A stretch of DNA of 64,000 nucleotides, from contig JAUSLV010000018.1 in assembly GCA_030645495.1 (NCBI GenBank), forward strand, positions 582,109-646,108, given 5' to 3'. Below, one piece after another: positions 8,126 to 19,403 of the stretch. This stretch comes from Actinomycetota bacterium (GTDB lineage: Bacteria > Actinomycetota > Acidimicrobiia > Acidimicrobiales > Ilumatobacteraceae). The position numbers were made by a program, and so were the translations under genes. The notes under the pieces are model-generated. The model was not told where the DNA came from and did not search any database. It was given only the letters and a program-made list of their open reading frames with translations. Numbering within the stretch: the first letter of the stretch is position 1; each line of letters begins with the position of its first letter.

Positions 8126-10966
8126 ATGCGGCGGGCGTGGATCGGGTTGTTGCTGGCAGCGAGTGCACTCACGGCATGCAGCGCCGACGCGGGGGTGCGC
8201 GCCATCCGCATCGAGCCGGTGGCGGCCTTCGCCAGCGGGCCGATCCCGATCGACGCGGCGACTCGTGTCGTCACACTCGACAATGGGCTGACGGTGTACC
8301 TACGACACAACGACCGACCCGGCGGCAGCGCCTCGATGCGCCTTGTCGTCAATGCTGGCTCGGCCCAGGAGACACCCGACCAGTCGGGCGTGGCCCACTT
8401 CCTCGAGCACATGCTGTTCAACGGCACCGAGCGGTTCCCGGCCAACGATCTCATCGACGTGTTGCGCGGGTTCGGCATGGAGTTCGGCGCCGACATCAAC
8501 GCCTACACCTCGTACGACGAGACGGTGTACGAACTCACGGTACCCACCGAGAATCGTGACAACCTGAACACCGGACTCGACGTGCTGGCGCAATGGCTGT
8601 CGGCAGCGACGCTCGACGAGCAGGAGGTGGTCGCCGAGCGCGGCGTCGTGCTCGACGAGTGGCGGGTGCGCGACCAGACCTTCGACGGTCGCCAGGGCGC
8701 TGCCTTCGAGAGCATGCTGCTGGATGGCTCGGGCTACGACGGTCGTCAGCCGATCGGCGGCGAGCAGGCGATCGCGGCGATGACGTCGGCACCGATCCGT
8801 GCGTTCTATGACGCCTGGTACCGCCCCGACAACGCCGCGATCGTGGTGGTGGGCGACATCGACGTCGCCGAGATGGAGGCAGCTGTGCACGAGCGCTTCG
8901 ACAGCGCCGTCGCTCGTGGCGCTGCCCCCCGTCGGCCCCTGTTGCCGGTCGGTCCGTTCACCAGGCCGACGGCCGTCGTCCTCGCCGATCCCGACACGCT
9001 GGCCACGACGGTGGTGCTCGACATTCCGATGGTGGCGCAGCCGGTCACCGACACAGGTCGAATCCGCGATGTGCTGGTGCTGGTGTTGGCGGTCGACATG
9101 ATCGCCACCCGGCTCGACGACGATGTCACCCGCGGCGAGGTGGCGTTCCGGTCGGCGTCGTCCACGCTCGACAACCCCGTGCGCGCGGTGGCGGCTACGG
9201 GCGTGGCACTCGATGCCGACCCATCGGCCGTTGCTGCCACCGTCGACGCAGTTGCGGTCGAGTTCGAGCGCGTACGTCGGTACGGATTCGACGAGGCGGA
9301 ACTCGCACGAGCCACCGAGTTCTATCGCAGTGGATTGCAGGCCGACTTCGATTCCGCCGACACGGTGGCCGACGCCCAGTACGCGAGCAACTTCGTCGAC
9401 CACTTCCTGGAGGGCACCTCCATCGCCGACGCGACCTTCGAGTACCGCACCTACACGTCGATGCTCGACTCGCTCACCGCCGCCGATGTCACCGCCGCGT
9501 TCGCCGCGCACGTGGCCGCGAGCGCTCCTCATCTGTTCGTCAGCCTTCCGGGGTCGGCCCCCGACCAGCCCACTGTCGACGGTCTGCTGGCGCTGCTCGC
9601 CGGGATGGGTGATCGCGACATCCAGCCTCGCGCCGCGTCGGAAGCCGTCGGCGACCTGTTGATGGAGCGACCGGCGCCCGTGGAGGAGACGACGGTGGAG
9701 GACTTCCGCAACGAGCCGGACCTGTTCCTCGACACGACGCGGCTCACGTTCCCGAATGGTGCCGTCGTGCTGCTCAACACCACCGACATCGCCGTCGACG
9801 ACGTGGCCATCGAGGCGACCAGCCCGGGCGGGCTCACCGTGGTGCCCGAGGCCGACCTGTTCGCCGCCAGGTATGCCACCGAGGTGGCCGTGGGGAGCGG
9901 CGTGGGCGACCTCGACCAGGTGTCCGTCGAAACGGTGCTCGGCGGTGCCAACGTGTCGTTGCAGGCATATCTGGCCGACCACTACGAAGGCTTCAGCGGC
10001 GCCAGCACGGCCGACGACCTAGAGCTTGCGTTCCAGCTGATCCACCTGTACATGACCGCCCCGCGGTTCGAACAGCGCGTGCTCGATCAGGTGAAGCAGG
10101 CCGATCGGGTGTACATCGACGACCCGTTGGGCGACCCGGATTTCGCTGCGTACGACGCACTCCTGCGGGCACGCTTCGGCGACTCGCCGTTGTACCAACT
10201 CGTGCCCACGGCTGCGCAGCAGGATGCCGTCGACCTCGCCACGGTCGAGCGGACATTCCGCGATCGGTTCCGCAACGCGTCGGATTGGGTGTTCGTGTTG
10301 TCGGGTGACTTCGACCTCGACACCGCCACCGAGCTGGCCCGCAGCTACATCGGCACGCTCGACGGTGATCGCACTCGCGAGGCGAGCGGAGCCAACGCTC
10401 CGCCGCCACCTGCAGGCGTGGTGGAGCGCACCGTACAGGCGGGCACGGGTGCCACTGCCTCGCTCACGTTGCTGTTCACCGAACCCTCCGACAGCAGCAG
10501 GTTCGAGTTCGTCCGCGCCGATGTGCTGACCCAGGTGCTCAGCAACCGCCTCACCGACCACATCCGCGAGGAGCTCGGCGCCTCGTATTCGCCGTACGCG
10601 ATCTCTGTGGTCGACCGGTGGCCGGAGGAGATGGTGCAGACCTACGTGTCGGTCACCGGTGACCCGGCGGCGATGACCCAGCTCGCTCAGTCGGTGCGCG
10701 ACGTGCTCGTCGACCTTGCCACGAACGGGCCGAGCGAAGCCGAGTTGGAGGTGGCGGTCGCCGCGGTGCAGCGGGAGTACCTGTTGTTCGACAACGACTC
10801 GGTGGCAGTCACCCTGCTCGACATCCTGCGCGACTTCGAGGAGAGCGACACAGCCCTGGAGGCCTACTCGCAATTGGGGCAGTTGACGGTGGCCGATGTG
10901 CGGCAGTACACCGCGCGGGTGCTGCCGAGCGACCACTACGTGCAAGTGATCCAGCTACCCGGTTGA
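8126..10966 (+). CDS. M16-family zinc metallopeptidase, lipoprotein
   Basis: The 946-residue protein has an N-terminal lipoprotein signal (RRAWIGLLLAASALTAC, lipobox LTAC), so it should be anchored on the outer face of the membrane. The M16 catalytic half shows the inverted zinc motif HFLEH in GVAHFLEHMLFNGT, and the downstream glutamate in EQEVVAERGVVLDEW. The C-terminal half repeats the fold without the HxxEH motif (SLTLLFTEPSD, RLTDHIREELGASYSPY), as in pitrilysin-like enzymes that close as a clam over a peptide. It probably degrades peptides outside the cell. It is monocistronic and converges on the CysQ-like gene. Confidence 0.9.
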   Translation: MRRAWIGLLLAASALTACSADAGVRAIRIEPVAAFASGPIPIDAATRVVTLDNGLTVYLRHNDRPGGSASMRLVVNAGSAQETPDQSGVAHFLEHMLFNGTERFPANDLIDVLRGFGMEFGADINAYTSYDETVYELTVPTENRDNLNTGLDVLAQWLSAATLDEQEVVAERGVVLDEWRVRDQTFDGRQGAAFESMLLDGSGYDGRQPIGGEQAIAAMTSAPIRAFYDAWYRPDNAAIVVVGDIDVAEMEAAVHERFDSAVARGAAPRRPLLPVGPFTRPTAVVLADPDTLATTVVLDIPMVAQPVTDTGRIRDVLVLVLAVDMIATRLDDDVTRGEVAFRSASSTLDNPVRAVAATGVALDADPSAVAATVDAVAVEFERVRRYGFDEAELARATEFYRSGLQADFDSADTVADAQYASNFVDHFLEGTSIADATFEYRTYTSMLDSLTAADVTAAFAAHVAASAPHLFVSLPGSAPDQPTVDGLLALLAGMGDRDIQPRAASEAVGDLLMERPAPVEETTVEDFRNEPDLFLDTTRLTFPNGAVVLLNTTDIAVDDVAIEATSPGGLTVVPEADLFAARYATEVAVGSGVGDLDQVSVETVLGGANVSLQAYLADHYEGFSGASTADDLELAFQLIHLYMTAPRFEQRVLDQVKQADRVYIDDPLGDPDFAAYDALLRARFGDSPLYQLVPTAAQQDAVDLATVERTFRDRFRNASDWVFVLSGDFDLDTATELARSYIGTLDGDRTREASGANAPPPPAGVVERTVQAGTGATASLTLLFTEPSDSSRFEFVRADVLTQVLSNRLTDHIREELGASYSPYAISVVDRWPEEMVQTYVSVTGDPAAMTQLAQSVRDVLVDLATNGPSEAELEVAVAAVQREYLLFDNDSVAVTLLDILRDFEESDTALEAYSQLGQLTVADVRQYTARVLPSDHYVQVIQLPG

Positions 10967-11002
10967 CCGTCAGCGGGCGCACTGCCGAGCGTGCTCAACC
11001 GT

Positions 11003-11782
11003 TCAGCTGTTCAACGCAGCCAGGCAATCGGCTGCATACTCCTTGCGGCAGATCAACAGGTCGGGCAACCACGGGTCGCGAGCGTTGAAGACCATCGGTG
11101 AGCCATTGATTCGGCTGACGTGCAGGCCGGCGGCGAGGGCCACTGCAGCGGGTGCGGCGCTGTCCCACTGGTACATGCCGCCGTCGTGCACGTAGATGTC
11201 GGCTTCGCCCACCACCACTGCCATGGCTTTGGCTCCCGCCGAGCCGAGGCGCACCGCATCGGCATCGAGCGCGTTGGCGATGCGCACCGCCGAGTACGGG
11301 TTGCGCGTGCGGCTGGTGACCAGGCGCGGGCGCGCCCGGGTGATCGGGGGCAGCTCGGGCGCCGGATCGGTGGCGAACACCAGGCCGAGCGCGGGCAGGC
11401 TGACGGCGCCGGCGGCGAGGCGGTTGCCAGCCCACAACGCGACGTGCACCGCCCAGTCGCTGCGCCCGCGTTCGCCGTACTCGTTCGTGCCGTCGAGCGG
11501 GTCGACGATCCAGACGCGATCGGTGACGAACCGGCGCGGGTCTTCGACGCCCTCCTCCGACAGCACCGCATCGCCCGGCCGTTGCTCGGTGAGCGCGTCG
11601 AGCAGGAAGTGGTGGCTCGCCATGTCGCCCGTGTCCATGATCTGCCACGAGGGTTTCCCGCGGGCAGCCATCTCTTCGCGAAGTGCAACGAGCAGTCGGC
11701 CCGCTTCGACAGCCAGGCGGATCGACAGTTCGTGGTCGTCCTCGGGTGCGAGCGGCGAGGTCGGCTGATCGACGTCGGTCAC
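11003..11782 (-). CDS. inositol-monophosphatase-family phosphatase (CysQ-like)
   Basis: The 259-residue protein has the metal-binding landmarks of the family: LSEEGVED (first metal Glu site), WIVDPLDGTNEY (DPLDGT with metal Asps), and YQWDSAAPAAVALAAG (WDxAA motif). These fit the 3'(2'),5'-bisphosphate nucleotidase CysQ or inositol-1-phosphatase group, which remove a phosphate from pAp or from inositol/sugar phosphates. The family alone does not fix the substrate. I chose GTG 11782; the longer frame runs through the upstream membrane-protein gene. A gap of 4 bp separates it from that gene. Confidence 0.8.
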   Translation of the reverse strand: MTDVDQPTSPLAPEDDHELSIRLAVEAGRLLVALREEMAARGKPSWQIMDTGDMASHHFLLDALTEQRPGDAVLSEEGVEDPRRFVTDRVWIVDPLDGTNEYGERGRSDWAVHVALWAGNRLAAGAVSLPALGLVFATDPAPELPPITRARPRLVTSRTRNPYSAVRIANALDADAVRLGSAGAKAMAVVVGEADIYVHDGGMYQWDSAAPAAVALAAGLHVSRINGSPMVFNARDPWLPDLLICRKEYAADCLAALNS

Positions 11783-11786
11783 CGGA

Positions 11787-12092
11787 TCACCGGCGCCCGA
11801 CCCGCATTGCGTCGCGCACGAGCGCGCGCACCTGATCCTCGGGTGCGCCGGCGGCCACCAGCGCGGCCACCTGTTCCTCCAGCTGCTCGGCCGCGGCCTC
11901 GTCGAACGCGTCGATGCGGCCCTTGGGCAGCACCGCCCCGGTGCTGATGAGGGCGACTGCGGCGAGCACGATGACCAGCCCGATCGTGAGCACGACACCG
12001 GCGTTGTTGCCGTTGACACTGGCGACGATGAGACCGGCGATGCCCGCGACGAACACGGCCGCGCAGACTCGGGGAAGCCAGCGGCGGGCCAT
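11787..12092 (-). CDS. small two-TM membrane protein of unknown function
   Basis: The 101-residue product has two hydrophobic segments (about residues 8-25 and 30-52), separated by the polar turn VNGNN. An acidic, probably helical cytoplasmic tail follows (DAFDEAAAEQLEEQVAALVAAG). I do not recognise a family. It starts just inside the stop region of the ABC-F gene and ends 4 bp before the CysQ-like gene, so it is translated within that transcript. The longer frame upstream is a shadow of the ABC-F gene. Confidence 0.6.
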   Translation of the reverse strand: MARRWLPRVCAAVFVAGIAGLIVASVNGNNAGVVLTIGLVIVLAAVALISTGAVLPKGRIDAFDEAAAEQLEEQVAALVAAGAPEDQVRALVRDAMRVGRR

Positions 12093-12094
12093 GA

Positions 12095-13621
12095 TCAGCG
12101 GGCCAGCGGCTTGTACTTGATGCGGTGCGGCTGATCGGCCGACGACCCGAGTTCCTTGTGGCGCCAGGCCTCGTACTCGCTGAAGTTGCCCTCGAACCAG
12201 CGCACCTGGCTGTCGCCCTCGAACGCCAGCACGTGCGTGGCGATGCGGTCGAGGAACCACCGGTCGTGGCTGATGACCACCGCGCAGCCGGGGAAGTTGT
12301 CGAGCGCCGTCTCCAGCGCGCGCAGCGTGTCGACGTCGAGATCGTTGGTGGGTTCGTCGAGCAGCAGCACGTTGGGCTGCTCCACCAGCGTCAGCAGTAG
12401 CTGCAGGCGGCGGCGCTCGCCACCGCTGAGCGTGCTGATCGGGGCGAACTGCGCGTCGCCGTCGAACCAGAAGCGCTTCATCAGGATCACATCGGCCAGC
12501 GACGGTTCGCCCTTGTCGCCGGCGACGGCTTCACGCACACGCTGTGCCGGGTCGAGACCGCTGCTGAGCTGGTCGAAGTAGCCGATCTTCACCGTGGCGC
12601 CGCGTTCGATCTCGCCGGCGCTGGGCGTCAGCCGGCCGGCCACCAGGTTCAGCAGCGTGCTCTTGCCGGCGCCGTTGGGGCCGACGATGCCCACGCGGTC
12701 GCCCGGTTCGAAGGCGACCGACACACGGGCCAGCACCGGCGAACCGTCGGGCCACGCGAAGCGGACGTCGCTGACCTCGATGCCCTTCGACCCCAGCCGT
12801 TGCGACCCCATCGAGAGCGCGAGGTCGCCTTGGCGGGCAGCGGCCTGCGGGCGACCGTTCACGAGGGCGGTGGCGGTGGCGATGCGGGCTTTCGGCTTGG
12901 CGGTGCGGGCGGGTGCCCCACGGCGCAACCAGGCCAGCTCGCGCACAGCCAGGTTCTTGCGCACCTGCTCGGCCACCTCCGCCCGCTCTTCGCGTTCGGC
13001 GCGGCCGGCCAGGTAGGCGGCGTACCCGGATCCGGCGTGGCGGGTGGCGGGCATGTGCACGTAGGCGGTACCGCGATCGATCTCCAACACTTTGGTGGTG
13101 ACCCGGTCCAGCACGTGGCGGTCGTGGGTCACCAGCACCAGCCCACCGCGGTAGGCGGCCAGCCATTCCTCCAGGAACTTGATCGCGTCGAGGTCGAGGT
13201 GGTTGGTGGGCTCGTCGAGGATCAGCGCCTCGTACTCCCCCACCAGCAGGCGGGCGAGGGCCACTCGCTTGGCCTGGCCTCCCGACAACTCGTCGGTGCG
13301 GGCGTCGATCAGCGCCGCCATGCCCAGCCGGTCGAGCATCGCCTCGCCCTCCCAGCCCGCCCCCACGGCGTCGCGCACGGTGCCCTCGGGCAGCTGTGGC
13401 TGCTGGGTGAGGAACCCGATGCGCGCACCTCGGCCCCAGCGCACCTCGCCGGCCTCGGGAGCCAGTTCGCGGCCAAGCATGCGCAGCAGAGTGCTCTTGC
13501 CGCACCCGTTGAGACCCACCACGCCCACGCGGTCACCGTCGCTGATGGTCAGCGAAACGCCGGCGAACAGGGGCCGGTTGGGACGGGTGGCGGTGAGCCC
13601 GGAGGCGTCGATCAGGATCAT
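12095..13621 (-). CDS. ABC-F family ATPase (Uup/EttA-type, ribosome-associated)
   Basis: The 508-residue soluble protein has two ABC domains and no membrane part. Domain 1 has Walker A GLNGCGKST, signature LSGGQAKRVALARLL and Walker B LILDEPTNHLD. Domain 2 has GPNGAGKST, LSGGERRRLQLLL and LLLDEPTNDLD. Both have the switch His in THDR/SHDR. The interdomain linker (ELAWLRRGAPARTAKPKARI) resembles Uup, and the C-terminal end (GNFSEYEAW, then HRIKYKPLAR) resembles EttA. ABC-F proteins bind the ribosomal E site and relieve stalling or tune initiation. It leads a small transcript followed by the two-TM protein and the CysQ-like gene. Confidence 0.88.
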   Translation of the reverse strand: MILIDASGLTATRPNRPLFAGVSLTISDGDRVGVVGLNGCGKSTLLRMLGRELAPEAGEVRWGRGARIGFLTQQPQLPEGTVRDAVGAGWEGEAMLDRLGMAALIDARTDELSGGQAKRVALARLLVGEYEALILDEPTNHLDLDAIKFLEEWLAAYRGGLVLVTHDRHVLDRVTTKVLEIDRGTAYVHMPATRHAGSGYAAYLAGRAEREERAEVAEQVRKNLAVRELAWLRRGAPARTAKPKARIATATALVNGRPQAAARQGDLALSMGSQRLGSKGIEVSDVRFAWPDGSPVLARVSVAFEPGDRVGIVGPNGAGKSTLLNLVAGRLTPSAGEIERGATVKIGYFDQLSSGLDPAQRVREAVAGDKGEPSLADVILMKRFWFDGDAQFAPISTLSGGERRRLQLLLTLVEQPNVLLLDEPTNDLDVDTLRALETALDNFPGCAVVISHDRWFLDRIATHVLAFEGDSQVRWFEGNFSEYEAWRHKELGSSADQPHRIKYKPLAR

Positions 13622-13633
13622 TGGTCTTCAGTC

Positions 13634-13672
13634 AAAAAGTGAGATCGCCAGGCCCGAAGGACCTGGCGATCT
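13634..13672 (-). terminator. intrinsic terminator after tRNA-Tyr
   Basis: On the minus strand an 11-bp perfect stem (AGATCGCCAGG / CCTGGCGATCT) with a 9-nt loop is followed by CAC and a run of five T. It lies directly 3' of the tRNA and just before the ABC-F start, and would separate the two transcripts. Confidence 0.8.
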
Positions 13673-13677
13673 TCGTG

Positions 13678-13759
13678 TGGGCCGGGCAGGATTCGAACCT
13701 ACGTAGGCTGTGCCGGTTGATTTACAGTCAACTCCCTTTGGCCACTCGGGCACCGACCC
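13678..13759 (-). tRNA. tRNA-Tyr (anticodon GTA)
   Basis: The 82-nt type II tRNA has a 7-bp acceptor stem (GGGTCGG with CCGGCCC, one T-G pair), an anticodon arm TTGAC-TGTAAA-TCAA with GTA, a long variable arm as expected for bacterial tRNA-Tyr, and a T-loop TTCGAAT. The discriminator is A. The 3' CCA is not encoded (genomic ACAC), so CCA must be added enzymatically. Confidence 0.95.
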
Positions 13760-13788
13760 TCAGCGGTTTACGAGGCTATCGCCTCCAG

Positions 13789-13794
13789 TACGCT
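13789..13794 (+). promoter_or_regulatory. -10 hexamer of yajQ (leaderless)
   Basis: TACGCT ends 6 nt before the yajQ ATG. It lies in the short gap divergent from tRNA-Tyr. Confidence 0.45.
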
Positions 13795-13800
13795 TGGCGC

Positions 13801-14289
13801 ATGTCCAGTTTCGATGTCGTCTCCGAAGTCGACCGCCAAGAAGTGAAGAACGCGATCGATCAGGCTCAGCGTGAGATCACCACCCGCTTCGACTTCAAGA
13901 ACACCAACTCGGCGATCGAGCTCGCCGATCTCGCCGTCACCTTGCGCACCGTCAGCGAGGATCGGCTGAAGGCGCTGCGGCTGGTGGTCGAGGAGAAGCT
14001 CGTCAAGCGTGGCGTCTCGCTGAAGGGCCTCGAATGGGGCACGGTCGAGGAAGCCACGCAGAACACCGTGCGCCAGGTGGTCACCATCCAGGTGGGCATC
14101 AGCAGCGAGAAGGCTCGCGAGATCAACCGGATGATCAAGGAGAAGGGTCCCAAGGGCATCAGCAGCCAGACCCAGGGCGACACCGTGCGGGTCAACGGCA
14201 AGAAGCGTGACGACCTGCAGGCCGTGATCGCGCTGCTGAAGGGCGCCGACCTCGGCATCCCGCTGCAGTTCGAGAACTTCCGCGACTAA
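13801..14289 (+). CDS. yajQ: YajQ-family nucleotide-binding protein
   Basis: The 162-residue cytosolic protein is full length for the family. It starts with MSSFDVVSEVDRQEVKNAID and has the family-typical TTRFDFKNT and the C-terminal IPLQFENFRD. YajQ proteins bind nucleotides; in Xanthomonas a homologue is a cyclic-di-GMP receptor that works with a LysR regulator. Its role in actinobacteria is not settled. The stop codon overlaps the stop of the convergent minus-strand gene by 3 bases (TAA against TAG). Confidence 0.93.
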   Translation: MSSFDVVSEVDRQEVKNAIDQAQREITTRFDFKNTNSAIELADLAVTLRTVSEDRLKALRLVVEEKLVKRGVSLKGLEWGTVEEATQNTVRQVVTIQVGISSEKAREINRMIKEKGPKGISSQTQGDTVRVNGKKRDDLQAVIALLKGADLGIPLQFENFRD

Positions 14290-16349
14290 GCGGTGCAGCC
14301 GGCGGCGTTCGGGTCGCCGGCCGGGTGAGCCGCCAGCGCACCCCAACCCTCCAGCGGATCGAGTATTCCGCGCTCGTCGCCGGTTCCCACCGAGTCGGCG
14401 CCGAACACCGCACACGCCAACTGTTGCGAGGTGAGCTGCGGGTACGCCTGCAGGAGGTGACGGAACTGCTCGGCGCGCAGCGGGGCACCGCCCAGCGACA
14501 GGCGCGTCCGACCATCGTTGGTGGCGATCGCCGCACCGGGGTCGCAGGCGCTGACAGTGAGCTGACCGGTGGTGGTACCCGGCACGGCGATGACCGACGT
14601 GTTCGACTCGGCCGGCGCTCGGCCGGCCCAGGCCTGGAACGTGCCGACCACACCGTCGAACGCGGCGGGGTCGACCTGCACGAGTGCAGTGACGCACACG
14701 CCGCTGGTGCCACGCACCACCGACACGTCGTCGCCGCGCCACGCGAGCGCCGCGCGCCAGGCCGTGTCGTTGTCGAGCCGGGCGGCCAGCACGTGGTACC
14801 AGAACAACATGCCCTGCGACTGGGCGGAGACGGATTCTGGCTGGCCCGACACGAGACGACGGAGGTCGAGGGCCTGCCCATCGGTGATCAGCGCATCGGA
14901 TTCGATCAGGTCGCGGATCGTGGCGGGCGCGCCGACGAAGAACGGCGCCAGCGCCAACCCCGTGCGCGAGGCCGCCGCGGTGGCGAACGGCACGGTGGAG
15001 ACCGGAATCTGGAACGCGGTGTAGAGCGTCTGTTGCTGGGTGTTCACGTTCACCCGTTCGGCGTCGTCCACCAGCGAGGTGGCCGTCGCCAGCGCATCGG
15101 CGTCGTACAACGCCCTGGTACCACGAGCCACCGCAGGCGGTGCACCGGCGATGCGGCTACCCCAGCCGTACTCCTGGTCGAGCAGCGCGAGTGTGAGCGC
15201 GCGCTGCAACGCGAAGCGCTCCAGGTCGGCGGGCAGGCCTTCCACCACATAGATCGTCTCGCTGCCGGAGTCGTAGAACGCCGGCGAGTCGGCAATGCCG
15301 GCCAGACCCAAGGTGCCGACGTCGAGCGGGCCGTTCAACAGGCCGAGCGCCCGCCACTGGCCGGCGGTGGCGTCGACGTTGTCGTCGTTCAGTCCGAACG
15401 TGACGTTGATCAGCTTGGAGGAATACTCGCCTGCGGGCAGCGTCGTCACGTCGACGGCGTGGTCGAAGGTCAGGCCACGTGCCGACTCCACCTCGGCGGC
15501 CAGCGCCTTGGTGTCGCCCTCCCAGCGTTGATCGAAGAAGTAGTACTTGGCGGCGAACAGCCCACCGCCGAGCAGGCCGAGCAGCACGACGGTGGCGAAG
15601 AACCGACGCACCGGGTGTCGCTTGATACGCCGGCTGGTGGGGGTGATCGAGGAAGCCAGGTCGGAGTAGCTGCGACGCGGGGCGACCGACGACGGTCGCG
15701 GGGCGTACATCTCGTGCTCGCTGAGCGACGGCATCACCGGAGCGGCTTCTACTACCGGCTGGTCCGCGGTGGCGATGCGCGGCACTTCCACCGGCCCGAC
15801 GGGCTCCTCGAGGTCGGGCAGGAACGCCAGCCGGTTCAACTCGGCCTCCACCGCCGGGGTGGAGGGTGGCGTCACCGACGGCGAGAAGACCGGGGTGGGC
15901 ACGGTGAAACCAGAGGCAGCGAGCACGTCGTCGACGGTGGCCATCCACGGCGGGTTGGCCACCTGCACCAGCGCTTCCGGCTCGGGCTCGGGCTGGTGCG
16001 CGGGCTCGGGCTCGGGCTCGGGCTCGGGAGCAGGAGCGGGGGCCGTCGGCGTGTGGTGCACCAACAGCGACATCGGGGGGAGGGCGGGCGCCGGAATCAA
16101 CTGGGCGCGGAAGTCGTCGACCGTGGGCGCCTCGGCCTCGGGAGCGCGCACCACGTGCTCCCAGGTGAGCTCACGCAGCTGAGCGGCCGGCTCGGAGGTG
16201 GCGACACCCGGGTCGCGGTGAAACAGCGGCGAGTCGAGGCGCAGGCGGAAGTCGTCGAGCGAGAAGCGACCGACAGGGTCGTCGCGTTGCGCACCGTCGG
16301 CCTGTGTGCCGACTGTGCCACCTGCTGGTTCTGAACCCTCGCTGGCCAC
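14286..16349 (-). CDS. membrane-anchored protein with degenerate metalloprotease-like ectodomain
   Basis: Unrecognised 687-residue protein. Residues 1-250 are a low-complexity cytoplasmic part with a Glu-Pro repeat (about residues 105-125) and two short related segments of the type VDDFRAQL / LDDFRLRL. A basic stretch (TSRRIKRHPVRRFF) precedes one membrane helix (ATVVLLGLLGGGLFAA, about 253-268). The remaining ~420 residues are predicted to be outside the cell. Within them ERFALQRALTLALLDQEYGW lines up with the HELTHALxDQ region of extracellular zinc proteases, but the ligand residues are replaced (RALTL). I infer a pseudo-enzyme or binding protein. The start is GTG. It follows acs by 51 bp on the same strand. 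Confidence 0.65.
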   Translation of the reverse strand: MASEGSEPAGGTVGTQADGAQRDDPVGRFSLDDFRLRLDSPLFHRDPGVATSEPAAQLRELTWEHVVRAPEAEAPTVDDFRAQLIPAPALPPMSLLVHHTPTAPAPAPEPEPEPEPAHQPEPEPEALVQVANPPWMATVDDVLAASGFTVPTPVFSPSVTPPSTPAVEAELNRLAFLPDLEEPVGPVEVPRIATADQPVVEAAPVMPSLSEHEMYAPRPSSVAPRRSYSDLASSITPTSRRIKRHPVRRFFATVVLLGLLGGGLFAAKYYFFDQRWEGDTKALAAEVESARGLTFDHAVDVTTLPAGEYSSKLINVTFGLNDDNVDATAGQWRALGLLNGPLDVGTLGLAGIADSPAFYDSGSETIYVVEGLPADLERFALQRALTLALLDQEYGWGSRIAGAPPAVARGTRALYDADALATATSLVDDAERVNVNTQQQTLYTAFQIPVSTVPFATAAASRTGLALAPFFVGAPATIRDLIESDALITDGQALDLRRLVSGQPESVSAQSQGMLFWYHVLAARLDNDTAWRAALAWRGDDVSVVRGTSGVCVTALVQVDPAAFDGVVGTFQAWAGRAPAESNTSVIAVPGTTTGQLTVSACDPGAAIATNDGRTRLSLGGAPLRAEQFRHLLQAYPQLTSQQLACAVFGADSVGTGDERGILDPLEGWGALAAHPAGDPNAAGCTA

Positions 16350-16400
16350 GTCGTTTCTATCGGTCGGTCACCGGGCGGTCTTGAGCAGAACGAGAAGGTT

Positions 16401-18353
<1,953 letters not shown>

Positions 18354-18374
18354 GGTTACCCCCGGAGCCGGAGG

Positions 18375-19403
18375 CTAGCGCAGCACTCCCGCGCTCCACT
18401 CGACCGCGAGGAACGCACCGAGGCCGTTCGCTTCGAGCAGGCTCTCTGCTTCGCGCACGCGGCTGCGCATGCGCAGTGCGGCAAGGGTCGGCGCGGCGGC
18501 AGATCGCTCCCACACCTCGCGTCCCTCCTCCACCAGCTCGGCGATGTCCCACCGCTGCAGGAACTGGGCCTGCGTGCGCACGCCGGTGGGCTCGGGCAGC
18601 TGATCGAGGCACACCTCTGCGGTGATGTCCTGCTCGCCCGCCGACCGCAGGTAGTGCGCGCCGCGTTCGTGCCCGCGGTACGTGCGCAGCCACTCGCGCC
18701 ACGGTCGCCGCGCCAGCATCGCGGTTCGCGCCGTGCAGTAGTCGATGCACAGCACGGTGCCTCGCTCCATTCCTGCGATGGTGTCGGCGACCCAGCGCGC
18801 AGCGGCCGCCTGCACCGGCGCCCGCGAGCCGTGCGGAGCGTCGACGGGCAGCCACGCCCAGTCGGCCGGAGCCGGGGCGAGGCGCTCGCTCAGCGACCCA
18901 TCAGCGGCCACCTCCACCATCGCCTCGCGCCAGCCACCGTCGAACACGGCCAGCCGGAAGGGCAGGTTGTCGAGCAGTTCGTTGGCGATCACCACTCCCA
19001 CCAGCGGCCCCGGCGGAAGGTCAGCTCGCGAGTTCACACCGGTGGGGTGTTGCGCGCGCTGCGCCGCAGACACCTCGACGGCCACGTAGCGCTCGGTCAA
19101 GTGCGGCGCGGCCAGCAGGATGGTGCGCGCCAGCGTGCCCGGCCCGGCACCCACCTCGACGACGACGAACTCGTCGGGCTCGCCCAGTCGCCGATACTCC
19201 GCGTCGATCCAGCGCGCCAGCACGGCGCCGAACAGCGGACCCACCTCGGGCGAGGTGAGGAAGTCGCCGCGACGGCCGGCCTTGCCACCGGTGTTGTAGA
19301 ACCCGTGCGCGCCGTACAGCGCGATGGCCATGTACTCGTCGAACTGCAGTGCGCGACCGGCAGCGCGTTGCGCCGCCAGCAGTTCGTCAGCCGCCGAAGG
19401 CAC
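18375..19403 (-). CDS. SAM-dependent methyltransferase, NDUFAF7/MidA family
   Basis: The 342-residue protein of the Methyltransf_28 (DUF185) family shows YMAIALYGAHGFY, GDFLTSPEVGPLFG and the SAM-binding VEVGAGPGT (about residues 82-90), then ANELLDNLPF. The human relative NDUFAF7 symmetrically dimethylates an arginine of complex I subunit NDUFS2 (the NuoD homologue) and is required for assembly. I chose GTG 19403, whose codons overlap the last 17 bases of nuoN; no closer start gives the full N-terminus. The position as last gene of a complex I operon strongly suggests the same assembly role here. The predicted target arginine is present in both NuoD copies (NRIDWL and TRMDYL). Confidence 0.85.
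   Translation of the reverse strand: MPSAADELLAAQRAAGRALQFDEYMAIALYGAHGFYNTGGKAGRRGDFLTSPEVGPLFGAVLARWIDAEYRRLGEPDEFVVVEVGAGPGTLARTILLAAPHLTERYVAVEVSAAQRAQHPTGVNSRADLPPGPLVGVVIANELLDNLPFRLAVFDGGWREAMVEVAADGSLSERLAPAPADWAWLPVDAPHGSRAPVQAAAARWVADTIAGMERGTVLCIDYCTARTAMLARRPWREWLRTYRGHERGAHYLRSAGEQDITAEVCLDQLPEPTGVRTQAQFLQRWDIAELVEEGREVWERSAAAPTLAALRMRSRVREAESLLEANGLGAFLAVEWSAGVLR

Noticed and set aside
13642..13672. Hairpin as attenuator or terminator for yajQ
   Set aside because: The T-tract is on the minus strand and the hairpin directly follows tRNA-Tyr, so it belongs to the tRNA transcript.
15960..16032. Direct GGCTCG repeat as a separate repeat element
   Set aside because: It encodes the Glu-Pro repeat of the membrane-anchored protein and is explained by coding.
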